Part shown: piece by piece, positions 43,031 through 51,625 of the stretch
Position numbering within the stretch: the stretch's first letter is position 1
How the letters are laid out: every line of letters begins with the position of its first letter
NCBI RefSeq assembly: GCF_002943465.1
Contig: NZ_PTQY01000003.1
Span: 529,501-593,500 of the forward strand
Source of the DNA: Rhodoferax sp. TS-BS-61-7
GTDB taxonomy: Bacteria; Pseudomonadota; Gammaproteobacteria; Burkholderiales; Burkholderiaceae_C
DNA length: 64,000 nt
Direction: 5' to 3'
Position numbers and translations under genes: made by a program
The notes under the pieces: generated by a model
Told to the model about the DNA's origin: nothing
The model's input: the letters and a program-made list of their open reading frames with translations, nothing else
Databases searched by the model: none

Positions 43031-45169
43031 ATGAGCTGCTGGCTGCCCGTGCTGGTGAACACGCCCGCGCATGCCGCGCTGGGGCCGGTGCTGACCTACC
43101 AAAGTGAGCAGCCGCTCCCGGCCGGCACGCTGGTGCGTGTGCCCCTGGGCAACCGCGAAACCCTGGGCGTGGTGTGGAACAGCGGCGGGGCCGAGGCCAC
43201 GGGCGAGTTCGACCCGGGCAAGGTGCGGGCGATTGCGGGGGCGCTGGAGGGCATTGCGCCGCTTTCGGCCCAGTGGCAACAACTGCTTACATTCACGGCC
43301 AGTTATTACCAGCGCTCGGCCGGCGAAGTGGCACTGGCCGCCCTGCCGCCGCAGCTGCGGGAGCTGAGCCCCGAGCAAATGGCGCGCCGCCTCAAACGCA
43401 AAAAACCGACCGAGGGCGCGACCGGTGCCGTGCTGGCCGCCCCGGTGCTGACGCCCGAGCAGGCCACGGTGATAGGCCAGATCGACGGCCACTCCGGCCC
43501 CTTTTTGCTGTTTGGCGCCACCGGCAGCGGCAAAACCGAGGTGTACCTGCACTGTGTGCACAAGCTGCTGGCGGCCGACCCGGACGCCCAGGCCTTGATC
43601 ATGGTGCCCGAGATCAACCTCACGCCACAGCTGGAAGAACGCTTCAAGGCACGTTTTGCGCCGCTGTATGGCGAACACGCTGTGGTCAGCCTGCACAGCG
43701 GCATGACGAACCCGCAGCGGCTGAAAAGCTGGCTGGCCGCCCACGGCGGCGCGGCGCGCATTGTGCTGGGCACGCGTATGGCCGTGTTTGCCAGCCTGCC
43801 CAAACTGCGCCTGATCGTGGTGGACGAAGAACACGACCCCAGCTACAAAAGCAGCGAAGGCGCACGCTACTCCGCGCGCGACCTCGCGGTCTACCGCGGC
43901 AAGCTCGAAGGTGCCCAGGTGATTCTGGGCTCGGCCACACCCTCGCTGGAGAGCTGGCACCACAGCCGCCCTTCTGAGGACGGCGGGCGCTACCTGCGCC
44001 TGCACATGCCCAGCCGCGTGGGCGAAACCAGCAAGCTGCCGCTGGTGCGCCGCGTGGACATGAACCACCAGCCGCGCAAGGCGGTGTTTTCGCTGCCGCT
44101 GATCGACGCCATCAAGGAACGTGTGGCGCGTGGCGAGCAGTGCATGGTGTTTTTGAACCGCCGCGGCTACGCCCCGGTGCTGGCCTGCGACGACTGTGGC
44201 TGGAAAAGTGAATGCCCGCACTGCAGCGCGTTTCGTGTGTTCCACAAGATCGACCGCACGCTGCGCTGCCACCACTGCGGCTTTACCGAACGGGTGCCAC
44301 GCGCCTGCCCGGACTGCGGCAATGTGGACATCGCCCCCATCGGCCGCGGCACCGAACAGTTGGAAGAACACCTGGCCGAGCTGCTGGTGGACGTGCGGCG
44401 GGCCGGCTCGGTTACACCGCAAAACCCCAGGGGCGAGCACCTGCGCATCGCCCGCATCGACGCGGACAGCACCCGCCTCAAGGGCGCGCTGGAAGAGCAA
44501 CTGGCCGCCGTCCACGCGGGCGATGTGGATGTGCTGGTGGGCACCCAGATGATTGCCAAGGGCCACGATTTCCGCCGCATCACGCTGGTGGCGGCGGTGA
44601 ACCCCGACAACGCGCTGTTCAGCAGCGACTTCCGCGCGCCCGAACGCCTGTTCAGCCTCTTGATGCAAGCCGCCGGCCGCGCCGGACGTGATGCGTCACT
44701 GGGCGCGCAAAGCGAGGTGTGGATCCAGACCTTCCAGCCCACGCACCCGCTGTACGCAGCGCTCAAGCGCCACGACTACCCGGCCTTTGCCGAGCAGCAG
44801 CTCAAGGAACGCGAACAGGCCGCCATGCCGCCCTTCAGTGCCCAGGCCCTGGTGCGTGCCGACGCCAAAACGCAGGAAGCTGCGCAAGCCTTCTTGAACG
44901 CTGCGCGCACGTTTGCACAAACCGAGATGCTGGAATGGGAGGGCTGGGCTCCGGTGCTGGACCAACTCACGCTGTACCCCGCCGTGCCCATGACCATCCA
45001 GCGCATCGCCAACGTAGAGCGCGCCCAGATGCTGATCGAGAGCCCGTCCCGCGCGGCGCTGCAGCAGTTTTTGAACGGCTGGCAAAACGTGCTGCACGCC
45101 ACCCGCAGCCAGCCCGAATGCAAAGGCTTGATTCGTTGGGCGATTGACGTGGATCCGCTGGCGATTTAG
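43031..45169 (+). CDS. priA: primosomal replication protein N' (PriA helicase)
   Basis: 712 residues. Walker A LLFGATGSGKTEVYL, the DEEH box in VVDEEHDPSYKSSEGARYSA, and the zinc-binding cysteines in CDDCGWKSECPHC, CHHCGF and CPDCGN are all visible, with helicase motif VGTQMIAKGHDFRRITLV. PriA restarts stalled replication forks by 3'-5' unwinding and by loading the primosome. The upstream region carries DnaA-box-like sites. The protein is near the usual length. Confidence 0.96.
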   Translation: MSCWLPVLVNTPAHAALGPVLTYQSEQPLPAGTLVRVPLGNRETLGVVWNSGGAEATGEFDPGKVRAIAGALEGIAPLSAQWQQLLTFTASYYQRSAGEVALAALPPQLRELSPEQMARRLKRKKPTEGATGAVLAAPVLTPEQATVIGQIDGHSGPFLLFGATGSGKTEVYLHCVHKLLAADPDAQALIMVPEINLTPQLEERFKARFAPLYGEHAVVSLHSGMTNPQRLKSWLAAHGGAARIVLGTRMAVFASLPKLRLIVVDEEHDPSYKSSEGARYSARDLAVYRGKLEGAQVILGSATPSLESWHHSRPSEDGGRYLRLHMPSRVGETSKLPLVRRVDMNHQPRKAVFSLPLIDAIKERVARGEQCMVFLNRRGYAPVLACDDCGWKSECPHCSAFRVFHKIDRTLRCHHCGFTERVPRACPDCGNVDIAPIGRGTEQLEEHLAELLVDVRRAGSVTPQNPRGEHLRIARIDADSTRLKGALEEQLAAVHAGDVDVLVGTQMIAKGHDFRRITLVAAVNPDNALFSSDFRAPERLFSLLMQAAGRAGRDASLGAQSEVWIQTFQPTHPLYAALKRHDYPAFAEQQLKEREQAAMPPFSAQALVRADAKTQEAAQAFLNAARTFAQTEMLEWEGWAPVLDQLTLYPAVPMTIQRIANVERAQMLIESPSRAALQQFLNGWQNVLHATRSQPECKGLIRWAIDVDPLAI

Positions 45170-45171
45170 AG

Positions 45172-45232
45172 CTTTTTAGGGCTCCAGCCCCCGTGGAATA
45201 TTCACTAGCAGCTACTGTTTGTATAGCAAACT
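45172..45232 (-). repeat. interspersed repeat copy G
   Basis: On the minus strand: GCTATACAAACAGTAGCTGC then TAGTGAATATTCCACGGGGG and CTGGAGCCCTAAAAAGC. It fills the 64-base gap between the convergent ends of priA and the small membrane protein gene. Confidence 0.7.
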
Positions 45233-45233
45233 G

Positions 45234-45584
45234 CTAACGCCTGTCCGCACCCGGCCCGTATGGCAAGGCCTGGTCATCCCGCACCTCGTGGGCCTGCACA
45301 TCGACCACGTCCACCACCTCACCCGCTGGCGAAAATCCGCCGGCGCCAGCCGGACCAGCGCTCCAGCCGCCGCGTTTGAACTGCTGGCGGGCTTGGTTGA
45401 AGTGCTGGAAGGTGGTCACAAACGCGGGTTTGCGGCCGGTGAGCAGTGCCTTGAGCAGCACAAACGCCAGGCTCAGCAGCGCCACACACAGCAGGCTCAG
45501 GGCAAACACGGCAGCGGCGGCAATCAGCAGCAGCTTGAGGGCCAGGCGGGTGATGGTGGAAACAAGATGGGTAAGAACGTCCAT
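45234..45584 (-). CDS. small membrane protein of unknown function
   Basis: 116 residues. One long or two short membrane helices lie at about 14-46 (LALKLLLIAAAAVFALSLLC then VALLSLAFVLLKALL); the rest is polar and Gly/Ala-rich and contains EVVDVVDVQAHEVRDD. I recognise no family. The ATG at 45584 gives MDVLTHLVST; upstream reading runs into the repeat-bearing spacer. Two direct copies of the interspersed repeat flank it. Confidence 0.65.
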   Translation of the reverse strand: MDVLTHLVSTITRLALKLLLIAAAAVFALSLLCVALLSLAFVLLKALLTGRKPAFVTTFQHFNQARQQFKRGGWSAGPAGAGGFSPAGEVVDVVDVQAHEVRDDQALPYGPGADRR

Positions 45585-45642
45585 GCGCCTATTGTGCAGC
45601 GCCGGGCAAAGCCACCACCAAACCCGGGGGCAGCGTCCGTTT

Positions 45643-45704
45643 GAAGCCAAAAGGGCCCCTAGCCCTTGTGGAATATGCGCAAACAGCTACTGAAACGATA
45701 GCAA
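45643..45704 (-). repeat. interspersed repeat copy H
   Basis: On the minus strand: ATTGCTATCGTTTCAGTAGC then TGTTTGCGCATATTCCACAA and GGGCTAGGGGCCCTTTTGGC. It begins at the stop codon of the AEC transporter gene and lies in the same orientation as copy G, with the small membrane gene between them. Confidence 0.75.
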
Positions 45705-46685
45705 TCAAATACCCACCATCAAGGCCACGGCCCCGGAGAAGGTAAAAAACGCCGCCGCCGTGGAGACCAGGATGATGCGGGCGATGCGGCCGTTGTCGGC
45801 GCCAAATCGCTCGGCCAAGAGCGACACATTGCTGGCGCTGGGCAGTGCGGCCAGCAGCACCAGCACGGTGAGGGCGAACTTGTCGATGGGCACACCCAGG
45901 CTCACGGCCGACACACCCACCAGCAGCACCAGCAGTGGGTGCAAAAACAGTTTGATGAGCGCCACCGGCACGTATTCTTGCCAATGCACTTCATGGGTTT
46001 TGTCATCCTTGGCAAGCATTTGGGAGCGGGCCAGCACTGCGCCAATGGTGAACAGCGCCACGGGCGAGGCCGCATCGGCCAGCAGGCCCACGGTGGTGAC
46101 CACAGGCTTGGGAAACTCGATCTGCAGGGCCGACACCAACGCGCCCAACAGAATGGACCAGGGCATGGGGTTGGCCGCAACGCCCTTGAGGGCGTTTTTG
46201 GCGGCCTGGGTGGCAGACACCCCATCGGTACCGCCCAGACGCGAGAGTGCAATACACAGCGAGGACGTAAACACCATGTCCACCAGAATGGTGACGATGG
46301 CCGGGCCCGCGGCCTTGGCGCCCAAGAGTGCCACCAGCAGCGGCACGCCCATAAAACCGGTGTTGGGGAAGGCGCCCACCAGCGCGCCAAAAGCGGCGTC
46401 GTTCCAGCCAATGCGGCCATGCAGCGTGACCGCGACCACAAAACCCACCATAACAAGGGCGCACACCAGGTAGGTAAGCGCCACGTGCACGTCCAGCAGC
46501 TCGGTTATCGGCGTACTGGCGCCAAAGCGGTAGAGCATGCAAGGCAGTGCAAAAAACAGCACGAAGCCGTTGAGCCCGGGAATGGCCGCCAGCGGCAGCA
46601 TGCCGCGGCGGGCGGCGAGGTAGCCGCACAGCACCAGGGCAAAGAAGGGGAAGGTGACGGTCAGGATGTGCAGCACGGGCTCCAT
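45705..46685 (-). CDS. AEC family transporter (auxin efflux carrier type)
   Basis: 326 residues with about ten membrane helices in two five-helix halves: FPFFALVLCGYLAARRGMLP at the start, GALVGAFPNTGFMGVPLLVA in the centre, and LPSASNVSLLAERFGADNGR near the end, all typical of the Mem_trans family. Known members export malonate, auxin-like acids or other organic anions; the substrate is unknown here. The ATG at 46685 gives the family start MEPVLHILTVTFP. It is divergent from rep. Confidence 0.9.
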   Translation of the reverse strand: MEPVLHILTVTFPFFALVLCGYLAARRGMLPLAAIPGLNGFVLFFALPCMLYRFGASTPITELLDVHVALTYLVCALVMVGFVVAVTLHGRIGWNDAAFGALVGAFPNTGFMGVPLLVALLGAKAAGPAIVTILVDMVFTSSLCIALSRLGGTDGVSATQAAKNALKGVAANPMPWSILLGALVSALQIEFPKPVVTTVGLLADAASPVALFTIGAVLARSQMLAKDDKTHEVHWQEYVPVALIKLFLHPLLVLLVGVSAVSLGVPIDKFALTVLVLLAALPSASNVSLLAERFGADNGRIARIILVSTAAAFFTFSGAVALMVGI

Positions 46686-46838
46686 TGTGGCGGGGTTTGG
46701 GCGCCGGGCCTGCCACCGGGCTGACAAGCAACGCAGCCAGGGCACGGGTTTTGCTGACCCGTTAAGATGGCGCGCCGGCCCCATCCCGGTCCTTGCGGCC
46801 GCCTTCCCCGGTACTCCTTTTCCCTCCTCGCGTTTGCC

Positions 46839-48974
46839 ATGTCTGCCCCCTCCTCCCCCAGCGCCAACCACGGCATGAACCCCGCCCAGCAAGAGGCGGT
46901 GAATTACCTGCACGGGCCCTGCTTGGTGCTGGCCGGGGCCGGTTCGGGCAAAACGCGGGTAATCACCCACAAAATTGGGCGCCTCATGCAAATGGGCATG
47001 CCGGCCAACCGCATTGCCGCCATCACCTTCACCAACAAGGCCGCCGCCGAAATGCGCGAGCGTGCCAAAACCCTGATTGGCCGGGCCGCCAAGGACGTGC
47101 TGGTATGCACCTTCCACGCTTTGGGCGTGCGCATGCTGCGCGAAGACGGCGCGGTACTGGGCCTCAAGCCCCAGTTCAGCATTCTGGACAGTGACGATGT
47201 GACCAGCATCCTCAAGGATGCGGGCGGCACCGTGGACGCAGCCACGGCGCGCCAGTGGCAGTGGACCATCAGCGCGTGGAAAAGCGCAGGGCTGACCTCT
47301 GCCGAAGCCCTGGCGCAGGCGGCCGACGACAACGAACGCATCATCGCCACCGTGATGGGGCGCTACGAAGAGCGGCTAACCGCGTACCAAAGCGTGGACT
47401 TTGATGACCTGATCAGCCTGCCCCTGAAGCTGCTGCGCGACTACCCCGAGGTGCGCGAACGCTGGCAGGCCAAGCTGGGCCATGTGCTGGTGGACGAGTA
47501 CCAGGACACCAACGCCACGCAGTACGAGGTGCTGAAGTTGCTGGTAGGCGAGAAGGCGCGCTTCACCGCCGTGGGTGACGACGACCAGTCCATCTACGGC
47601 TGGCGCGGCGCGACGCTGGACAACTTGAAGAAGCTGCCGGTGGACTTCCCCACGCTCAAGGTCATCAAGCTGGAGCAGAACTACCGCTCTACCAGCGCCA
47701 TCCTGCGTGCGGCCAACAACGTGATCGGCCCCAACCCCAAACTGTTTCCCAAGACGCTGTTCAGCGAGCTGGGCGAGGGTGAACCGGTGCGTGTGGTGGA
47801 CGCCGACAACGAAGAACACGAGGCCGAACGCGCCGTGGCCCGCATCCAGAGCCTGCGTGCTGAAGGCCTGGCCGACATGCAGGGCAAGCAGTACAAGGAG
47901 TTCCGCGACTTTGCCGTGTTGTACCGCGCCAACCACCAGGCCAAGCCGTTTGAGAAGGCGTTGCGCAAAGCCGGCATTCCCTACAAGGTGTCGGGCGGGC
48001 AGAGCTTTTTTGACCGTGCCGAAATCCGCGACCTGTGCGCTTGGTTTCGTCTGTGGAGCAACAACGATGACGACCCGGCGTTTCTGCGTGCGGTGACCAC
48101 GCCCAAACGTGGCATTGGCCACACCACGCTGGGCACGTTGGGCGTGTACGCCAGCCAGTACAAGCTGAGCCTGTTTGAGGCGCTGTTTTCTTCGTCCCTG
48201 GCCGCGGCACTCAGCACCAAGGCGCTGGGCAGCCTGCACGAGTTTGGCCGCTACATCAACGACCTGGAATTCCGCGCACGCCACACCGAAGGCGCAGAGG
48301 CCGCCACCGCCTTCATGGCCGAATGGCTCAAGGAAATTGGCTACGAAAAACACTTGTACGACGGTGAAGAAAGCGAGAAGGTCGCCGCCGCCAAATGGAC
48401 CAACGTGCTGGAGTTTTGCGACTGGATGGCGCAGCGCTGCGGCGGGCAGATTGAAGACGCAGCCGGCGTCACCGCCCGCGAGGTCAAAAGCCTGCTGGAA
48501 GTAGCGCAAACCATCGCCCTGCTCTCCACCATCAGCGAGCGCGAGAAGGACCAGGACGTAGTCACCTTGTCCACCCTGCATGCCTCCAAGGGGCTGGAGT
48601 GGCCGCATGTGATGCTGGTGGGCGTGACCGAGGGCATGTTGCCCTTCAAGCTGGGCGACGGCGCCGACACCTTGGGCGGCTCCAGCATGGCCGACGAAGC
48701 CGCCAACGACGACATGGCCACCCGCCTGCAGGAAGAGCGCCGCCTGATGTACGTGGGCATCACCCGCGCCCAGCGCAGCCTGGCCGTGAGCTGGACGCGC
48801 CGCCGCAAAAAAGGCCGCGAGATGGTGGCCGCCCTGCCCAGCCGCTTTATTGCCGAAATGGGCCTGGACCAGACCACCGTGAAAGAAGACCCGCGCGAAA
48901 AGCTGCGCGCCCTGCGCGCCGAGTTTGCTGCCAAAGCCCAAGCCAACGCGGCCCAAGCCGCTGCCCAAAAATGA
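46839..48974 (+). CDS. rep: ATP-dependent DNA helicase Rep (UvrD/Rep family)
   Basis: 711 residues. All superfamily 1A motifs are seen: GPCLVLAGAGSGKTRVITHK, ITFTNKAAAEMRERAK, VLVDEYQDTNATQYEVLKLL, FTAVGDDDQSIYGWRG, KLEQNYRSTSAILRAAN, and VTLSTLHASKGLEWPHVMLV. Agreement with E. coli Rep as I recall it (PNVVGDDDQSIYxWRG, PYKISGGxSFF) favours Rep over UvrD. It clears replication blocks. The ATG at 46839 is used; its stop overlaps the phospholipase start by four bases. Confidence 0.93.
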   Translation: MSAPSSPSANHGMNPAQQEAVNYLHGPCLVLAGAGSGKTRVITHKIGRLMQMGMPANRIAAITFTNKAAAEMRERAKTLIGRAAKDVLVCTFHALGVRMLREDGAVLGLKPQFSILDSDDVTSILKDAGGTVDAATARQWQWTISAWKSAGLTSAEALAQAADDNERIIATVMGRYEERLTAYQSVDFDDLISLPLKLLRDYPEVRERWQAKLGHVLVDEYQDTNATQYEVLKLLVGEKARFTAVGDDDQSIYGWRGATLDNLKKLPVDFPTLKVIKLEQNYRSTSAILRAANNVIGPNPKLFPKTLFSELGEGEPVRVVDADNEEHEAERAVARIQSLRAEGLADMQGKQYKEFRDFAVLYRANHQAKPFEKALRKAGIPYKVSGGQSFFDRAEIRDLCAWFRLWSNNDDDPAFLRAVTTPKRGIGHTTLGTLGVYASQYKLSLFEALFSSSLAAALSTKALGSLHEFGRYINDLEFRARHTEGAEAATAFMAEWLKEIGYEKHLYDGEESEKVAAAKWTNVLEFCDWMAQRCGGQIEDAAGVTAREVKSLLEVAQTIALLSTISEREKDQDVVTLSTLHASKGLEWPHVMLVGVTEGMLPFKLGDGADTLGGSSMADEAANDDMATRLQEERRLMYVGITRAQRSLAVSWTRRRKKGREMVAALPSRFIAEMGLDQTTVKEDPREKLRALRAEFAAKAQANAAQAAAQK

Positions 48975-50008
48975 CGCCACGCCCCCTGTTTGCTCTTGTT
49001 TTTATAGCTGCTTGCGCAGTATCTACGGGGGTCATCGCCCAGGACTTGGGGTTTCGCCAAAATGGCACGGAAGCCATGGCCAGCAACCAGCCCGTGGCAC
49101 AGCCCTCCCCGAGCGTGAACACCCCTGTGCCCGTGGAGGTGGTGAGCTGCAAGAACCCCGCCGCCACGCCCCTGTCGCGCTTTTGGGAGCTGGAACCCGC
49201 GAGCGACTGCGGTACCTTTGGCATCCGCGGCTATCGGCCCATCAGCCTCTCGGTCATCGGTTCGGACAGTGTGAACACCGCCCCCAGCTCGCCTGCGGCG
49301 GGGCACACGGCCAGCTACCAGCCTTACACCACCACCGAAACCCGCGTCCAGCTCTCGGTGCGTACCAAGGTGGCCCAGGGCCTGCTGACCGGGGGTGACC
49401 CGAATCGGCTCGATTCGCTGTGGTTTGCCTACAGCCAGCAGTCCTACTGGCAGCTGTTCAATGCCGACCTGTCGCGCCCCTTCCGCGCCACCGACCACGA
49501 GCCTGAACTCACCTACATCTTCCCGCTGGAATCGGCCCTGCCCTCGGGCTGGCGCCTGCGCTACGGCGGCGTGAGCCTGAACCACCAGAGCAACGGCCAG
49601 AGCCTGCCGCTCTCGCGCAGCTGGAACCGGGTGATTGCCCGCGCCGGGCTGGAGCTGGGCAGCAAGGTGGCCATCAATGCCAGCCTGTGGCAACGCCTGC
49701 CCGAAGATGCCGCCAGCGACGACAACCCGGACATCGAAGACATGGTGGGCCGCGCTGAGGTGGCCGCAGCCTGGAATGTAGACCCCAGCAACACCCTGGC
49801 GCTCACGCTGCGCCATTCGCTTAAAGGCGAAGGCAATGGTTCGGTACGCCTGGGTTGGCTGCACAAAATCGGATCGGCCGGCAACCACAGCGACCGCAGC
49901 AGCTTGCGCTTTCACACCGAGCTGTTCAGCGGATACGGAGATTCGTTGATGGACTACAACCGCCGCCGCACGGTGCTGAGCGTAGGGCTGACGCTGCTGG
50001 ACTGGTAA
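48971..50008 (+). CDS. pldA: outer-membrane phospholipase A (PldA/OMPLA family)
   Basis: 345 residues. A signal peptide (ALVFIAACAVSTGVIAQ, repeat-encoded) is followed by a 12-strand barrel. The catalytic triad is visible as H205 and S207 in LNHQSNGQS and N219 in SRSWNR, at the spacing of OMPLA His142/Ser144/Asn156. It also has the YQPYTTTETRVQLSVRTKVA region and the C-terminal LSVGLTLLDW. It hydrolyses phospholipids that reach the outer leaflet. Its ATG overlaps the rep stop (ATGA), an odd pairing of functions. Confidence 0.92.
   Translation: MTPRPLFALVFIAACAVSTGVIAQDLGFRQNGTEAMASNQPVAQPSPSVNTPVPVEVVSCKNPAATPLSRFWELEPASDCGTFGIRGYRPISLSVIGSDSVNTAPSSPAAGHTASYQPYTTTETRVQLSVRTKVAQGLLTGGDPNRLDSLWFAYSQQSYWQLFNADLSRPFRATDHEPELTYIFPLESALPSGWRLRYGGVSLNHQSNGQSLPLSRSWNRVIARAGLELGSKVAINASLWQRLPEDAASDDNPDIEDMVGRAEVAAAWNVDPSNTLALTLRHSLKGEGNGSVRLGWLHKIGSAGNHSDRSSLRFHTELFSGYGDSLMDYNRRRTVLSVGLTLLDW
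49000..49042 (+). repeat. interspersed repeat copy F (encodes signal peptide of phospholipase A)
   Basis: Reads TTTTTATAGCTGCTTGCGCA then GTATCTACGGGGGTCATCGC and CCAGG. It matches copy D base for base over most of ATAGCTGCTTGCGC-ATATCTACGGGGG and supplies the IAACAVSTG signal-peptide core. Confidence 0.8.
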
Positions 50009-50032
50009 CGCAGCAGCGTCAGGCGTCGCGGC

Positions 50033-50608
50033 CTAGCCGCGGTGGCCGTTGAAACCGGCGTGGAAGGAAGAGTCGGCAAACCCCAGGCCCCCGCCACCAT
50101 CGGCCGGGCCAAATTCGGCATCGTGCAAGTCCGCCAGCACCATCATGGCGTCGGCGGCTTCCTGGTTGAAGCCAATACGGGCATTGCCCATGCCGTCACC
50201 GCCGTTCATGATCAGCTTGTTGATGTACACGCTGCATTCCTTGTATCCCCACAGAGTGCGGATGGTGTTGGCGATGCGATGGTGATGCAGCTCGACAATG
50301 TCCAGTGCGGCTTTCATGCGCTGGGCAGGGCTGGTTTCCTCCAGGCCCATGGGCTGGGTAGGGAGATCGAGGTCGGGGAAGGCTTCTGCAGCCTTGGCTT
50401 GGCTGCGTGCACTGGGCTCTGGCGCCAGCGGCATGGCCCGGGAAACAGGGGGCAGATCCACAAACCGCGAATCTTGCTCGGCAAGGGCACTGTCCCACAG
50501 GCCCCATGCCGTATCGGGGTCGTCCTCTTTCACCTCCAGGCCGCGCGAATCCGGCGCATCCCTGGCGGGATCTGGCGTATCACCTTTGCCCCGAAACCTG
50601 CTAAACAT
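50033..50608 (-). CDS. protein of unknown function
   Basis: 191 residues, no signal peptide or membrane helix. The N-terminal half is acidic, Pro/Ala-rich and likely disordered. The C-terminal half is a helical domain with conserved-looking segments (ALDIVELHHHRIANTIRTLW; GYKECSVYINKLIMNGGDGM; FNQEAADAMMVLADLHDAEF). I do not recognise the family. The ATG at 50608 is chosen for GAGGGG just upstream; an earlier ATG at 50635 lacks one. It is convergent with pldA. Confidence 0.7.
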   Translation of the reverse strand: MFSRFRGKGDTPDPARDAPDSRGLEVKEDDPDTAWGLWDSALAEQDSRFVDLPPVSRAMPLAPEPSARSQAKAAEAFPDLDLPTQPMGLEETSPAQRMKAALDIVELHHHRIANTIRTLWGYKECSVYINKLIMNGGDGMGNARIGFNQEAADAMMVLADLHDAEFGPADGGGGLGFADSSFHAGFNGHRG

Positions 50609-50778
50609 GAGAACCCCTCGTGTTGTCGGCTGCATGTTACTCCAGCCTGTTTTATTTTGCCAACCCGCCTTGCCGTGCGCTCAACGAGGTTCGTACTGGA
50701 GGCAAGCCTAACGCCGAGCCATCTTGGCATCAAGAGCCCGTGTGGACTAGGCCAGAGGAAAGGCACAAGCGAAGAGGC

Positions 50779-50814
50779 AAAAAAAATGGCTTCCATTGCT
50801 GGAAGCCATTTTTA
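50779..50814 (-). terminator. intrinsic terminator after tRNA-Phe
   Basis: On the minus strand AAATGGCTTCCA and TGGAAGCCATTT form a perfect stem around GCAA, followed by a long T run. It lies just downstream of the tRNA 3' end and should terminate its transcript. Confidence 0.9.
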
Positions 50815-50818
50815 GGTT

Positions 50819-50894
50819 TGGTGGCCTGGGGCGGAATCGAACCACCGACACAAGGATTTTCAATCCTCTGCTCTACCGACTGAGCTACCGGGCC
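50819..50894 (-). tRNA. tRNA-Phe (GAA)
   Basis: A 76-base cloverleaf with encoded CCA. The D arm is GCTCAGTCGGTAGAGC, the anticodon stem-loop GAGGA-TTGAAAA-TCCTT gives anticodon GAA, and the T arm is GGTGG-TTCGATT-CCGCC. The acceptor stem GGCCCGG/CCAGGCC has one C-A mismatch at position 5-68, which is unusual but otherwise the molecule looks sound. Confidence 0.95.
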
Positions 50895-50918
50895 TGAGCC
50901 TTGAATTATAGCATTACT

Positions 50919-51590
50919 TTAAGGGCCATTTCGTTTGCCACGGGTCAGATCCACACCCAATTGTTTGAGCTTGCGGTACAAGTGGGTTCGCTCCAGCCCG
51001 GTTTTCTCGGCTACACGCGTCATGGAGCCATTTTCCTTGGCCAGATGGTACTCAAAGTAGGCCTTCTCAAACTCGTCGCGTGCCTCACGCAGAGGTTTGT
51101 CCAGCATGAAGCGTTGCTCGGACACCGGGCCCGCATCCACCGTGGCCACGATAACAGCGGTGGGTGCAGCCAGCGGTTCTGCGCTTGGCAAACTGGCCAT
51201 GGGCAGCGGCGTAGGCTTGCGCAGGTTGTTGCGCGCCAGTCCTTGTTCTACCGCTTTGAGCAGCTTTTGCAGGGTGACGGGTTTTTCCAGAAACGCCAGC
51301 GCACCGATCTTGGTAGCCTCTACGGCGGTATCAATGGTGGCGTGGCCACTCATCATGATGACGGGCATGGTCAACGCACCGGTGGACGACCACTCCTTGA
51401 GCAAGGTGACACCGTCCGTATCTGGCATCCAGATGTCTAGCAGAACCAGGTCTGGTCGCTCGCGCAGGCGCGCTGCACGGGCTTGCGCCGCGTTCTCGGC
51501 AAGTTCGACGGTATGGCCTTCGTCATTGAGAATTTCCCACAGCAGGTCCCGAATGCCGTGCTCGTCGTCTACTACCAGTATGTTTGCCAT
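50919..51590 (-). CDS. NtrX-like response regulator without AAA+ domain
   Basis: 223 residues. The receiver domain has D8/D9, the phospho-acceptor D52 in LVLLDIWMPDTDG, and K103 in FLEKP. A linker leads straight to a Fis-type helix-turn-helix (MTRVAEKTGLERTHLYRKLK). The central sigma-54 AAA+ domain of true NtrX/NtrC is missing. It follows the NtrY-like kinase by 35 bases, its evident partner. The start MANILVVDDE at 51590 is the normal receiver start. It would bind DNA without sigma-54 activation. Confidence 0.9.
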   Translation of the reverse strand: MANILVVDDEHGIRDLLWEILNDEGHTVELAENAAQARAARLRERPDLVLLDIWMPDTDGVTLLKEWSSTGALTMPVIMMSGHATIDTAVEATKIGALAFLEKPVTLQKLLKAVEQGLARNNLRKPTPLPMASLPSAEPLAAPTAVIVATVDAGPVSEQRFMLDKPLREARDEFEKAYFEYHLAKENGSMTRVAEKTGLERTHLYRKLKQLGVDLTRGKRNGP

Positions 51591-51625
51591 TGTTAGCGCA
51601 GTCCCTTTGATGCCCTTGTCCGCAC

